A stretch of 64,000 nucleotides of DNA from Natrinema altunense (GTDB taxonomy: Archaea; Halobacteriota; Halobacteria; Halobacteriales; Natrialbaceae): contig NZ_JNCS01000006.1 of NCBI RefSeq assembly GCF_000731985.1, forward strand, positions 112,701 to 176,700, read 5' to 3'. Below are positions 8,233 to 17,643 of this stretch, piece after piece (the stretch's first letter is position 1; each line of letters starts with the position of its first letter). Below the pieces are notes generated by a model that worked only from the letters and a program-made list of their open reading frames with translations, made no database searches and had not been told where the DNA came from. The position numbers were made by a program, and so were the translations under genes.

Positions 8233-8941
8233 CGACATCGCCGTCGATCTCCCGATTTCGATCCACGACCGCGCCGCGTTCGTTCCCGCAGCCGAGACGC
8301 TCGTCGTCGCCGACATCCACCTCGGCAAGGCGGCCGCCTCGAGCGTCGAGGCACCGATCGACGACGGACGCGACGCCGTCGAGCGGCTTCGGGGACTCCT
8401 CGCGGAGACCGAGCCCGCCACCGTCGTGATCGCCGGCGACCTGTTACACTCGTTTTCGCGGCTTCCGCGGGGCGTCGAGCGCGATCTCGAGCGACTCGTC
8501 GAGACCGTCGAGGCGGCCGGTGCCGAGCTGGTCGTTACGCCTGGCAATCACGACACACTGCTCGAGGACGTGTTTTCGGGCACGACTGTCGAGGAGTACC
8601 GGCTGGCCGACGGCGACACGGTCGTCTGTCACGGCCACGAGCGCCCCGACGCGACGGCCGACCGCTACGTCGTCGGCCACGACCATCCGGCGCTGTCGAT
8701 CGAGGGCCGTAAACTGCCGTGTTTCCTCTACGGGCCGGCGTGCGACGAGGAGGCGGACGTACTCGTCCTGCCGGCGTTTACGCGCCTCGCCGCCGGGACG
8801 ACGGTCAACGGACTGTCCGGCCGGGACTTTCAGACGCCGCTGGTCCAGTCCCCCGACGCGTTTCACCCCGCGGTCAGGGACGACTCGAGCGGCGACGTCC
8901 TGTGGTTCCCGCCGTTGGGGGAGCTACGACGGATGCTGTGA
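8225..8941 (+). CDS. Metallophosphoesterase, archaeal SbcD/Mre11-related
   Basis: The start at 8225 (MTDDIAVDL) overlaps artA by 8 bp. The 238-residue product carries the calcineurin-like metal motifs in order: VVADIHLGK (D-x-H), VIAGDLLH (GD), TPGNHD (GNHD), CHGH (GHxH partner) and VGHDHPA (GH-x-H). Length and order fit the archaeal TIGR00024-type putative phosphoesterase. Substrate is not known. The overlap suggests translation coupled to archaeosortase, but a functional link is unproven. Confidence 0.9.
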   Translation: MTDDIAVDLPISIHDRAAFVPAAETLVVADIHLGKAAASSVEAPIDDGRDAVERLRGLLAETEPATVVIAGDLLHSFSRLPRGVERDLERLVETVEAAGAELVVTPGNHDTLLEDVFSGTTVEEYRLADGDTVVCHGHERPDATADRYVVGHDHPALSIEGRKLPCFLYGPACDEEADVLVLPAFTRLAAGTTVNGLSGRDFQTPLVQSPDAFHPAVRDDSSGDVLWFPPLGELRRML

Positions 8942-8983
8942 ACATCGAGGGGGCTCCTCCCCATAGCTGGACGGCGTTCGACG

Positions 8984-9199
8984 TCAGCGACCCTCGCGTT
9001 CACTGGCCGACGGTACGATCACGAGCGACAGCGTGCCGACTCGAACGCCGGTCGCATCCGCGGTCGCCACCAAGTTCTTGAAGAAATCGCTGAACGTGAT
9101 CAGCAAGACCGCGGCGGTGATGATCAAGATGAGGAACGCGAAGAATATGATCGCCGCTTGTCGCCCGGTCAACGCCGTCCCTTCGAGGAAGTCGTCCAT
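8984..9199 (-). CDS. Micro membrane protein, MDD-FL..LTGRQA family (copy 1)
   Basis: The 71-residue product starts MDDFLEGTALTGRQA and continues with one strongly hydrophobic segment (IIFFAFLILIITAAVLLITF), then an alpha/beta tail. I choose the ATG at 9199 over the one two codons upstream because a second protein in this window (50827-50952) begins with the same MDD-FL-G-LTGRQA pattern. It is convergent with the phosphoesterase gene. No known family was recognised; a single-pass membrane protein with a short cytoplasmic N-terminus is the simplest reading. Confidence 0.65.
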   Translation of the reverse strand: MDDFLEGTALTGRQAAIIFFAFLILIITAAVLLITFSDFFKNLVATADATGVRVGTLSLVIVPSASEREGR

Positions 9200-9359
9200 G
9201 GCCATGGCGGTTCCGTCCGTATCCCGAGTGGACGAGGCGAGCCGAAGTTAGTATTTTCCCGCTCGTCGATGACTGTCGTCGGCCGAAGCACGTCTCGGTG
9301 CGACGGCGACACCGGGACGCTGCGATTCCCGGTCGCGACCGACTCGGACGCGAGTGCGG

Positions 9360-10715
9360 TCACCGCGACAGGTCGTCGATCACGGCTTTGGCCGCCTGCC
9401 GACCGCTCTCCATCGCGCCCTGAATCGACGACCACTGCGTGTAGTCGCCGGCGAGATAGACCGGCCCGGCGGGCGCGCGAACGTCGGGAAGCCGGTCGTA
9501 AACCCCCGGTGGCTGGTCGAACTGCGCGAACGGGACGCGCTCGGTGTGGAGCGCCTCGAGCGCGGCGAACTGCCGGTCGGGATACCACGACTCGAGGGCG
9601 CGTCGCGTCCGCTCGACGAGGGCGGCGTCCGATGCGTCCGGGCCGCGGTCGGCGTCGCTCCCAGTCGCGGACCCGGCGCCCTCGAACTGCTCGTCGAGGT
9701 AGGTCGCACTGAGCAGCGTCGTCCCGTCGGGGGCGTACTCGGGCGCGACCGCGCTGTGTGGGACGACGTGGTTCGGCCCCCGATCGGTTGCGTTCAACAG
9801 GAGCCGCCGGCCGGTCTCGAGGTCGATCTCGGCCGGCAGCGCGTAGTATTGGGTCACACACCCCCGTCCGTCGGTCGGGATCGACGGAACGCCGGTGAGG
9901 TCGCGAGCGGTCGGCGGGTCCGTCGCGACGACGACCGCGTCGGCGTCGATCGGTCCGCCGTCGGTCTCGAGCGTGACGCGGCCGTCCACGCGCTCGGTAC
10001 CGCTCGAGTCGGCGTCGGTCGCTGTGACCGACTCGACTTCGACGCCCGTTCTGATCGTGCCGCCGGCCTCGCGAACGCGGGCGGCGAGTTGGGTGGGGAT
10101 CGCTTCCATACCGGTCGCCGGGACCACCGTCTCGCCGGCCGCGAGCGTCCGGAAGGTGTACTCGAAGACGCGTCTCGAGGTCGCGAGCGATCGGTCGAGC
10201 GTGATCCCCCCGTAGAACGGCGCGATGAACCCCTCGATGAACGCCTCGGAGAAGCCGCGGTCGCGGAGGAACGCGTCGATTCGCTCGTCGTCGCCGGCGA
10301 ACAGGGCGTCCGGCTCGGTCCGCCGGAGTTCCCACCAGAGCCGGGCGACCCGGAGCGCGTCGCCGGCGGAGACGTACGGACTGGACAGCGTCGACGGGAC
10401 GGTTCCGGGCTCCCGAAGCGGGTCCGCCAGCGTCGATCGCCCGGTCGGGCCGGCGACGGTGGCACCGGGGGCGAACCGCCGGAGGTCCAGTGCCTCGAGA
10501 TCGAGTTCCGTCCGGACCGCCGGATAGGCGGTAAAGAGGACCTGAAAGCCGCGGTCGAACCGATACCCGTCGCGCTCGAGGGTGCGGACGCGTCCCCCGA
10601 CCGTCCCTCGGCGTTCTACCAGCGCCACGTCCACGCCGCCGCCGGCGAGGTGCCGCGCGGCGACCAGTCCGGCGAGTCCGCCACCGGCGACGACGACCTG
10701 CGGAGTCGAGCGCAT
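9360..10715 (-). CDS. NAD(P)/FAD-dependent oxidoreductase (protoporphyrinogen-oxidase/amine-oxidase fold)
   Basis: I choose ATG 10715 (MRSTPQVVVAGGGLAGL). The dinucleotide-binding GGGLAGLVAARHLA is followed by ERRGTVGGR and the RDGYRFDRGFQVL segment that is typical of the desaturase/PPOX-like group. The C-terminal FAD motif VYLAGDYTQWSSIQGAMESG closes the fold. Length is 451 residues. Possible roles include carotenoid or porphyrin oxidation, but no substrate-specific residue could be read. The gene stands alone, transcribed towards the micro protein gene. Confidence 0.87.
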   Translation of the reverse strand: MRSTPQVVVAGGGLAGLVAARHLAGGGVDVALVERRGTVGGRVRTLERDGYRFDRGFQVLFTAYPAVRTELDLEALDLRRFAPGATVAGPTGRSTLADPLREPGTVPSTLSSPYVSAGDALRVARLWWELRRTEPDALFAGDDERIDAFLRDRGFSEAFIEGFIAPFYGGITLDRSLATSRRVFEYTFRTLAAGETVVPATGMEAIPTQLAARVREAGGTIRTGVEVESVTATDADSSGTERVDGRVTLETDGGPIDADAVVVATDPPTARDLTGVPSIPTDGRGCVTQYYALPAEIDLETGRRLLLNATDRGPNHVVPHSAVAPEYAPDGTTLLSATYLDEQFEGAGSATGSDADRGPDASDAALVERTRRALESWYPDRQFAALEALHTERVPFAQFDQPPGVYDRLPDVRAPAGPVYLAGDYTQWSSIQGAMESGRQAAKAVIDDLSR

Positions 10716-10852
10716 GGATGACCATCCGGCCGGCGGCGAATAAAAGGGTCGACCCAACAATGCAGGCGCGTCGACGGGCGGTCCGGCCGATCGCCCCTCG
10801 AGAGGTCGCCTACTGCCGGCGGACGCTTCGGAAACGGGCCGGGAAAACGCGG

Positions 10853-11572
10853 TCAGTGGACGCCGACGTACGCTTCGCGGACGTACTCGTTGTCGTGGAA
10901 CTCCCCGTGGGTCCCCGACAGTTCGATCTCGCCGGTCTCGATCAGCGAGAGTCGATCGGCGTGGGTCAGCGCGAACGTCGCGTTCTGTTCCGCGAGCAGG
11001 ATCGTCAGTCCCGTTTGTGCCTGCAGCGTCTCGAGGGCCGCGCCGATGTCCTGGATGATGACCGGTGCGAGGCCGAGCGTCGGTTCGTCGAGCATCAACA
11101 CGTCGGGGCCGCTCATCAGCGCCCGGCCGACGGCGAGCATCTGCTGTTCGCCGCCGCTCATGGTCTCGGCCTCCTGCTCGCGGCGCTCATCTAGCCGCGG
11201 GAACAGCTCGTAGACCATGTCGAGATCCGCTCGGACGCCGTCGCGGTCGTCGCGAAACTGAGCGCCCATCAGCAGGTTCTCGTGGACCGAGAAGTACGGG
11301 AACAGGTCCCGATCCTCGGTACAGTAGACCAGGCCGTCCCTGACGATCCGCTGCGGGCGGACGGCGGCGAGATCGGTCCCGTCGTAGCGGACGGTGCCGT
11401 CGTAGTCGACGAACCCGGCGATCGCGTTGAGCATGGTCGTCTTGCCGGCCCCGTTCGGCCCGATCACGCCGTAGATCTCTCCCTCGCCGATCGACAGCGA
11501 GACGCCCTTCAATGCGTGTGACTTGCCGTAGTAGACGTCGAGGTCGTCGATCTCGAGTATTGCGTCGGTCAT
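10853..11572 (-). CDS. livF: Branched-chain-type ABC transporter ATP-binding protein (LivF)
   Basis: The 239-residue ATPase starts MTDAILEIDDLDVYYGK. Walker A GPNGAGKTT, signature MSGGEQQML, Walker B VLMLDEPTLGLAP and H-loop LLAEQN mark the LivF subfamily. It overlaps livG by 4 bp and is the last of five genes that together make a complete importer of the branched-chain amino acid/urea/amide class. The substrate is not readable. Confidence 0.95.
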   Translation of the reverse strand: MTDAILEIDDLDVYYGKSHALKGVSLSIGEGEIYGVIGPNGAGKTTMLNAIAGFVDYDGTVRYDGTDLAAVRPQRIVRDGLVYCTEDRDLFPYFSVHENLLMGAQFRDDRDGVRADLDMVYELFPRLDERREQEAETMSGGEQQMLAVGRALMSGPDVLMLDEPTLGLAPVIIQDIGAALETLQAQTGLTILLAEQNATFALTHADRLSLIETGEIELSGTHGEFHDNEYVREAYVGVH

Positions 11573-12300
11573 TGGAGTCCCTCCCCGGCGAGGTACGCCT
11601 CTTGGACCGCGTCGTCGGCGGCGATCTCCGCGGGCGTTCCCGCGGCGAGGAAGTCGCCGTTGTTGAGGACGACGACGCGATCGACGAGTTCCATCAGCCC
11701 GCCCATGTTGTGGTCGACGACGACCATCGTCATCCCGTCCTCGCGGAAGCGTTCGATCTGGGCGGCGAGTTCCCCGATTTCGGCCTGGTTCATCCCGGCG
11801 AACGGCTCGTCGAGCAGCATGAGTTCGGGCTCGGTCGCCAGCGATTTGGCGATCTCGAGCCGGCGAACGTCCGCGTGCGGGAGTTCGCTCGGCATCTCGT
11901 GGAGTTTGTCTTCGATATCGATGCGTGCGGCGTACTCGCGGATCTCCTCGTCGCTCGCGCCGCCGTGGAGCGAGCGGATACTGTTCGGGAGCGTGAACAA
12001 CCTGATATTCTCGCTCACGGAGTACAGGTCGATCGGGTTCGACTCCTGTGAGACCCGCGAGAGTCCCTTGGCGACGATTTGGTGGGTCGAATCCGACGTG
12101 ATGTCCACGCCGTTGAACCGTATCTCGCCGTCGGTCACGTCGTACAGGCCCATGATGCAATTGAACACCGTCGACTTTCCCGACCCGTTCGGGCCGATCA
12201 GCCCGACGATTTCGCCCTCGTCGACTTCGAGTGAGAAGTCGTCGACGGCGACCAGTCCACCGAACGTTTTCGTGAGGTTGTCGACTTCCAGAACGCTCAT
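11569..12300 (-). CDS. livG: Branched-chain-type ABC transporter ATP-binding protein (LivG)
   Basis: The 243-residue ATPase has Walker A GPNGSGKST (36-44), Walker B LMLLDEPFAGMN and H-loop VVDHNM. Its signature reads LPHADVRRLEIA where LivG proteins usually have LPYGQQRRLEIA, so the conserved glycine of the signature is absent while the surrounding residues are kept. Overlaps of 4 bp at both ends show tight coupling with livF and livM. It should pair with LivF on the inner face of the membrane. Confidence 0.94.
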   Translation of the reverse strand: MSVLEVDNLTKTFGGLVAVDDFSLEVDEGEIVGLIGPNGSGKSTVFNCIMGLYDVTDGEIRFNGVDITSDSTHQIVAKGLSRVSQESNPIDLYSVSENIRLFTLPNSIRSLHGGASDEEIREYAARIDIEDKLHEMPSELPHADVRRLEIAKSLATEPELMLLDEPFAGMNQAEIGELAAQIERFREDGMTMVVVDHNMGGLMELVDRVVVLNNGDFLAAGTPAEIAADDAVQEAYLAGEGLQ

Positions 12301-13454
12301 TCGGACTCACCTCGAACGGCACCGAGGCGGTGCCAGATCGCCCTGAACAGCCCGTCGCGTGCGAACACGAGCACGAACAGGACGATTAGCCACAGGAAGA
12401 GGTACCTGACCGGCGTCGAATAGCCGTGGAGGACCTGGTGGTTGAGAACCTCGAAGAGGAACGCGCCGCCGAGCGGCCCGAGGATCGAACTCATGCCGCC
12501 GATAACGGCGATCGCGATCATCTCGATGCTGTTGTCGACGACGACGAACGTACTCGGATCGACGTTCCCGGTAAAGCCGACCAGGAGGACGCCGCCGATC
12601 CCCATCGGCACCGAACTGAGCATGAACGACCAGAGCTTGAACTTCGTTGGATTGAGTCCCGCGGCGGACACCGCCGGTTCGTTCTCGCGGATCGCGATCA
12701 GGATCATCCCGAGGTTCGACCGGGCCATGAACGTCAATGCAAGCGCGATGAGCAGCATCGGAATGGCCATGTAGTAGTATCGCAGCATCGGGTCCCAGGT
12801 GAAGACGTCCGGCTGGCCGAACCCGGGAATGCCGCCGAGCGAACTGAACGCCGTCGTCAGCCTGTAAAACAGGAGCACGGCGACGAACGTGATCAGCGAA
12901 AAGTACGGCCCCTCGAGCCGAAGCGTCGGTAGCGCGATCAACAGCCCGACCACGAGAGCGGCCAGCACCGACACCGATCCCGTGACCCAGATCGACAGCG
13001 TCGGATCGACGTGTACGATCAGGAGGGCCGTCGTGTAGCCGGCCGCGCCGGACAGTGCGGAGTGGCCGAAGCTGATGTAGCCGGTGTATCCGCTCTGAAT
13101 GTCCCAACTCATCGCGAAGATGGCCCAGATACTGGCCAGCGCCAGCGTCCGCAGCAGGCCGCCGCCGAGGAGCGGCCCGACCATCGGGGCCCAATAGCCC
13201 GCGGTGAGGAGTCCGGCGACGCTGACCGCGATCACGCCGAACTGCAGTCCCGACATCTCGCCGAAGTACGGTCCCAGCGATCGGTTGTACCCGTCTGCAA
13301 CCGGATCGAGGACCCGGTCGATCGGTGCCAGCAGCCGCTCGAGCGTCCGACCGACCGGCCACAAGACCTGTCGTCGTAGCGTTCCGGCGACGCGACCGAG
13401 TCGACCCGTTACCGTCGAACAGACCGTCCCGAGGAGTAGTATCGTACTAATCAT
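12297..13454 (-). CDS. livM: Branched-chain-type ABC transporter permease (LivM)
   Basis: The 385-residue protein has an N-terminal extension of about 75 residues and then eight to nine hydrophobic segments. The family motif GYTGYISFGHSALSGAAGYTTALL and the later GGMSSILGPLGGAFLFE are characteristic of the LivM/UrtC permease. A cytoplasmic loop holds AIRENEPAVSAAG, the coupling-helix region that contacts the ATPases. It overlaps livG by 4 bp and livH by 8 bp. Confidence 0.94.
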   Translation of the reverse strand: MISTILLLGTVCSTVTGRLGRVAGTLRRQVLWPVGRTLERLLAPIDRVLDPVADGYNRSLGPYFGEMSGLQFGVIAVSVAGLLTAGYWAPMVGPLLGGGLLRTLALASIWAIFAMSWDIQSGYTGYISFGHSALSGAAGYTTALLIVHVDPTLSIWVTGSVSVLAALVVGLLIALPTLRLEGPYFSLITFVAVLLFYRLTTAFSSLGGIPGFGQPDVFTWDPMLRYYYMAIPMLLIALALTFMARSNLGMILIAIRENEPAVSAAGLNPTKFKLWSFMLSSVPMGIGGVLLVGFTGNVDPSTFVVVDNSIEMIAIAVIGGMSSILGPLGGAFLFEVLNHQVLHGYSTPVRYLFLWLIVLFVLVFARDGLFRAIWHRLGAVRGESE

Positions 13455-14319
13455 GGGCGAACTCCCTCCCGTAGAGTCCCTGCGGCATGAACAGCAGGAA
13501 GACGACGAGCACGACGAGCGAGAGGATGCCTCTGAACCCGTGCCCGACGAACGTGACCGTGAACTGTTCGAGGAATCCGATGACGTACGCCGCGACGACG
13601 GACCCCTTGATCGAACCGATACCGCCGATGACGACGATCATAAACGCCAGTGCGAGCGGGTTGAGCCACATGAGCGGCGTCGCCCCGCCGGTCGAGCCGA
13701 GGATGATACCCGCGGCTCCGGCGAGTGCTCCGGCGATGAGCCACGTCTTCGACCGGACCGAGTGAAGGTCGACGCCGGTCAACTGCGCCCCCCGCTCGCT
13801 CATCGAGGCCGCGAGGATCGACCGTCCGTCGTCGGTCTTCGTGATATAGTACCACAACAGCCCGATCGCGACCCACGAGATGACGAACCCGACGAACTGA
13901 ACGATACGGGGCCGCGCGTTGATTCCGTAGGGCTCGAGGTTCACGGCGCCACTGACGAGCGTCATGCCGAGCGGCGAGCTCCCGAAGCGAATGAGGATGA
14001 CTTCCGTCGCCGCGACCGCGACGATGACCGTCGCCAGAAACGTGATGACGACGTTTTCCTCGACCCAGCGAACGAGGATCTGGTAGAGCCCCCACGAAAG
14101 GAGCGCAACTACGAGGATGGTGATTGGGAACGCGACGGCCGGATGGGCCCCCTGTGCGAGGACGCCGAAGACGTAGGCCCCGGACATGATCAGCGCGCCG
14201 TGAGCGAGGTTCAACGTTCCGCCGACGCCGAAGATCATGGTAAATCCGATCGCGATCAACGCGTAGACGGCGCTGATCATCGTCCCCTGTAGCACCAGCG
14301 TGGCGATATCTCCGAGCAT
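13447..14319 (-). CDS. livH: Branched-chain-type ABC transporter permease (LivH)
   Basis: The 290-residue membrane protein has about eight hydrophobic segments and the LivH pattern GLIAIGFTMIFGVGGTLNLAHGALIMSGAY (here YALIAIGFTMIFGVGG) plus the coupling loop AASMSERGAQLTGVD. It starts 3 bp after the stop of the binding-protein gene. With LivM it forms the translocation path. Confidence 0.94.
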   Translation of the reverse strand: MLGDIATLVLQGTMISAVYALIAIGFTMIFGVGGTLNLAHGALIMSGAYVFGVLAQGAHPAVAFPITILVVALLSWGLYQILVRWVEENVVITFLATVIVAVAATEVILIRFGSSPLGMTLVSGAVNLEPYGINARPRIVQFVGFVISWVAIGLLWYYITKTDDGRSILAASMSERGAQLTGVDLHSVRSKTWLIAGALAGAAGIILGSTGGATPLMWLNPLALAFMIVVIGGIGSIKGSVVAAYVIGFLEQFTVTFVGHGFRGILSLVVLVVFLLFMPQGLYGREFAHD

Positions 14320-14322
14320 CGC

Positions 14323-15660
14323 TCACTGCATCCACGACGGCAGCTGGTGATCTGCGGTCCGGTGCTCGTCGGGGTAGACGCACTCGCTTTCCTCCGGTCC
14401 GACCCACTGGGTCACGGGGTAGTTCGTGATCGTCCCGTCCGCTCTGCGCTCCTCCCGAACGTCGTGCGGGTAGTCGGAGTCCGGCCCGTAGAAACGGAGT
14501 TGTCCGGCGACGCCGGTGACGTCGACGTCGAGCATCTCGCCGACGAAGTCGTCGAGATTGTTCCGCGTATCCGTCGTCTCGAGGGAGTCGATTGCCTCCT
14601 TGAAGACGTGGATGCCGTCGTACGTGTTGAATCCCATGTACATCGGGGCTCGAATCGGTGCCTCGTCCGCGTCCTGGTACCGACTGGAATACGCCTCGAC
14701 GAACGGCTGCGTCCGTTCCGTAATGGACGTCACACCTGCGGCACCGGACTGAGCCGTCGTTTCGTATGTCGCCGCCCCGTCGTAGAGTTCGTTGTACGAC
14801 GGCAGCATTCCGGAAACGTGCACGCCCTCGATGCCGAAGTCGTACTGCCCTTCGTGCCACCGCGTGAGCATATCCCCGCCGTCGATGTGTGCGAAGAACC
14901 GTAGGACGAAGTCCGCGTCCGATTCGTTGACGTCGCTCATTACCGGTCCGAAATCGGTTCCTTCGATCGACAGGGCATCCTGATACACGATCTCTAGATC
15001 GCGCTCCGAAAGCAACCCTGGAATCTGCTCGCCGAACGGTTCCGTCCACTCGGCCTGATCGCGGAGGAACGCGACCCGGTCCCAATCGTGTTGATCGTTG
15101 AGGTATGCACAGTAGTCGGCGATCGACTCGGCCTGAAAATCGGAATTGATCGGCCCGATACGGAAAACGTTCTTGTACGTGTCGTAGTCGGAGCCGGCGT
15201 AGTCGGTAACGAGACTCGGGGCAGCTGATCCGGTGATCATAAAGGGGACGTCGAACTCCGCCGTGAGATCCAGAATCGACTGGGTCGTCTCGGAGTTGAA
15301 CGTTCCGATCAGGAGGTCAACGTCTTCCTGCTGGATGAGTTCCTCCGTCACGCTCTGTGCTTCGCTCGGGTCCGTCCGCGTGTCCTTCGTGATGACGGTG
15401 GCTTGTTCACCGTTGAAACCGCCATCGTCGTTGAGTTCCTCGACGGCCATGTCCACCGTCCGTTTGGACCCGATTCCGAGCGGATTGCTCATCGGTGCGA
15501 GGTGACCGATGGTGAGTCCGTCGCTCCCGCCGCCACCGAGACATCCGGCGAACGTCGTTGCCATCGCACCGGCCCCTGCAGCCCCCAGGAATCGCCGTCG
15601 TCCCACGGTTCCGTTACCAGATCTACCCGATTTGCGATTATTGTTATCGTCGTTAGCCAT
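14323..15660 (-). CDS. ABC transporter substrate-binding lipoprotein, Tat-exported (LivK/UrtA class)
   Basis: The 445-residue protein begins with a hydrophilic stretch and the twin-arginine motif GRRRFLGAAG, then a hydrophobic run ending in the lipobox FAGC, so it is exported folded and lipid-anchored outside the cell. The mature part shows the type I periplasmic-binding fold of Peripla_BP_6 (GHLAPMSNPLGIGSKRTVDM, DLLIGTFNSETTQSIL, AFLRDQAEWTEPFGEQ). It is the first gene of the five-gene importer operon, the usual place for the most abundant component. Ligand could be a branched-chain amino acid, urea or short amide. Confidence 0.92.
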   Translation of the reverse strand: MANDDNNNRKSGRSGNGTVGRRRFLGAAGAGAMATTFAGCLGGGGSDGLTIGHLAPMSNPLGIGSKRTVDMAVEELNDDGGFNGEQATVITKDTRTDPSEAQSVTEELIQQEDVDLLIGTFNSETTQSILDLTAEFDVPFMITGSAAPSLVTDYAGSDYDTYKNVFRIGPINSDFQAESIADYCAYLNDQHDWDRVAFLRDQAEWTEPFGEQIPGLLSERDLEIVYQDALSIEGTDFGPVMSDVNESDADFVLRFFAHIDGGDMLTRWHEGQYDFGIEGVHVSGMLPSYNELYDGAATYETTAQSGAAGVTSITERTQPFVEAYSSRYQDADEAPIRAPMYMGFNTYDGIHVFKEAIDSLETTDTRNNLDDFVGEMLDVDVTGVAGQLRFYGPDSDYPHDVREERRADGTITNYPVTQWVGPEESECVYPDEHRTADHQLPSWMQ

Positions 15661-15782
15661 TGTCTGTCACTAAGTTACCGATTCTCACCCACCCCTTTCG
15701 ATCCTGCCGTAATAAAGATGAGGGAAGTTAGCAAGTCACTTGCCAACTATACACGAATGTAATGTTGTCCATAACTACCCGG

Positions 15783-16787
15783 TCATCGACCGTCGCTCCC
15801 GCGGCGATGAGTACGGACCGATGGGACGACAGCCTCGAGATCGATCGCCCCGTCCCGGAGCCGGTAGTCGCCGTTTTCGTACGCGAGACATCCCTCGTGG
15901 CGGAGATGATCGAGATGTGCGAACGTCTCTCCGGGGCCGTGAACGATGTGAATACCATCGAGGTCGCCGAACAGGTGGGCGCTGACCGTCCAGGCGTCGG
16001 CCGGTCCGTTCGCCGCCAGGAACTCGAGGATGGTTTCGGTCCGCTCGCGGTGGTGCTCGAGGATCGCCAGTGCGCGGTCGGTCGGCTCCGAGATCGGGTC
16101 GCGGTGGCCGGGCCAGACCCGCTCGTAGTCGCGATCAGCGAGTCGCGTGAGGGCGGCCGTGTACTTCTCGAGGGGATGGTCGACACGGAGGTCAGCCCCG
16201 CCGACGTTCGGCGTGTACACCGGGAGGACGGCGTCACCGACGAACGCCTCGTCACCGCCGTCGAGTTCGAAACAGCACAGGCCGGCCGCGTGGCCCGGTG
16301 TATGGATCGTTTCGAGGGTTCGTCCGCCAACCGTGAGCACATCGCCGTCCGCGATCGGCGTCGGATCGACCGGCCGCCCCTCTATCTCCGCCGCCTCGAG
16401 AAAAGCGAGGAGTTCCGCCCGTGCGTCCTCGGGCACGCCCCATTCCTCGAGTCGGTCCCGGCGGCGGTCCTCGACGGCCGCGACCGCGGCGGGTTGCTGG
16501 GCGACCAGCGGGGCGTCGGCTTCGTGGACGTAGACCGTCGCGTCGCTTTCGGCCTGGATCTCGCCGGCCAGTCCGGCGTGGTCAGCGTGGAAGTGCGTAA
16601 GAACGATGTCGTCGACATCCGCGACGTCGTAGCCGCGCTCGGCGAGACCGTTACGGAGGTCCCGACGAACGGGGTCGGTTGCGAGTCCGGTATCCACGAG
16701 TGCAAGCGTGTCGGCGTCGTCGTCGGCGAGCACGTAGGCGTTGTTTCGACCCTCGAACTCCTCGTTGCCGAGCGAAATACGGTCCAT
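15783..16787 (-). CDS. MBL-fold metallo-hydrolase
   Basis: The metal-binding motif THFHADH at about 64-70 and the later HTPGHAAG and PGHRDP histidines define the metallo-beta-lactamase fold; VDTGLATDP gives the other active-site aspartate region. I place the start at 16787 (MDRISLGNEEFEG) because a TATA-like TTATTA lies about 27 nt before it; an ATG 15 bp upstream is the alternative. Length is 334 residues with a C-terminal winged-helix-like tail (DAWTVSAHLFG). Glyoxalase II-like, lactonase or RNase roles are all possible. Confidence 0.88.
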   Translation of the reverse strand: MDRISLGNEEFEGRNNAYVLADDDADTLALVDTGLATDPVRRDLRNGLAERGYDVADVDDIVLTHFHADHAGLAGEIQAESDATVYVHEADAPLVAQQPAAVAAVEDRRRDRLEEWGVPEDARAELLAFLEAAEIEGRPVDPTPIADGDVLTVGGRTLETIHTPGHAAGLCCFELDGGDEAFVGDAVLPVYTPNVGGADLRVDHPLEKYTAALTRLADRDYERVWPGHRDPISEPTDRALAILEHHRERTETILEFLAANGPADAWTVSAHLFGDLDGIHIVHGPGETFAHLDHLRHEGCLAYENGDYRLRDGAIDLEAVVPSVRTHRRGSDGR

Positions 16788-17005
16788 GTCGGCTAGCGAC
16801 ATGCTTCCCGCTAATAATTCGCGCGATCGCGGAACGGGGCTTCCTACGAGGGGGGAGCCGACCCTCCGCTCGCCACCGTGGGGTACCTCTCGCCGGGTCA
16901 CTCGAGCCCTCTCGATCCCAGTCAGCGCGCTCCCGGGATCGGGACGTGTCTCTCGAGTTGGCCTCGCCGATACTTATGAGAGACCGCGTCTCGAATGCGT
17001 ACCGT

Positions 17006-17527
17006 ATGGGAACTCCGCCGTCCACAGTCGAGACGTTCGAGTGTCCCTCCTGTGGCAACCTCGGCTTCGGTCGAGGCGAGATCGTCTGTTGCGATCGGCC
17101 GATGGAGCGGGTGACCGACGCGGATGTCGGCGTCACCCAGCCGGACCTCGACGAAGTGATGCGGTCGATCTTCGGGATGTCCGAAACCGAACTGGACATC
17201 TGTCTCTGCGTCATGGAGGGTGGCGAACAGACCGTTTCGGAACTGGCCGAGCAGGTCGAGTACGATCGGAGCGTCGTCTCCCGCCATCTCAACCACCTCG
17301 CCGATCTCGGTGTGGTCGATAAACACCGCCGACTCCTCAAAGAGGGCGGTCAGGTCTACATTTACGCGCCCAAGGACCCGGACGCTGTGAGACACGCGCT
17401 CGCGGGAGCGTTCGTGACGTGGGCTCGAGAGGCCCTCTCGCTCATCGATTCGCTGAGTCGCGAAAAGACTGAATCGATGGTCGACCGCGAAACACAGGAC
17501 GCGCAGTGGCGAATCTATCAGGAGTAG
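17006..17527 (+). CDS. Zinc-ribbon/helix-turn-helix transcriptional regulator (TrmB-like)
   Basis: The 173-residue protein has CPSC at 13-16 and an adjacent Cys pair (28-29), a plausible metal site, then a winged helix (ICLCVMEGGEQTVSELAEQVEYD, SVVSRHLNHLADLGVV) and a C-terminal helix. ATG 17006 is preferred since a TATA-like CTTATGAG lies about 29 nt upstream; an in-frame ATG at 16976 is inside that box. A redox or metal signal is suggested by the cysteines but not shown. The gene is divergent from the metallo-hydrolase. Confidence 0.82.
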   Translation: MGTPPSTVETFECPSCGNLGFGRGEIVCCDRPMERVTDADVGVTQPDLDEVMRSIFGMSETELDICLCVMEGGEQTVSELAEQVEYDRSVVSRHLNHLADLGVVDKHRRLLKEGGQVYIYAPKDPDAVRHALAGAFVTWAREALSLIDSLSREKTESMVDRETQDAQWRIYQE

Positions 17528-17561
17528 CACCGCGGTGCGCCGTTCTCGACGGAGAGAGGGT

Positions 17562-17643
17562 ATCGTACCTACTGAAACGATCGACACGCTGACCGCAACG
17601 CCGTCATGCGGTCAGGTGTGCACTGACGTTCAGTGACTACTAT
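17562..17643. repeat. 82-bp palindromic element, copy 1
   Basis: This element shares length (82 bp), order and most bases with the one at 49790-49871. Left end ATCGTACCTACTGAAA and right end GTTCAGTGACTACTAT are imperfect inverted arms. An inner stem CGCTGACCGCA / TGCGGTCAGGTG encloses the centre. The right end covers the stop codon of the membrane protein gene at 17630. It looks like a small non-autonomous mobile element or a transposon-end pair; no transposase is nearby. Confidence 0.6.
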
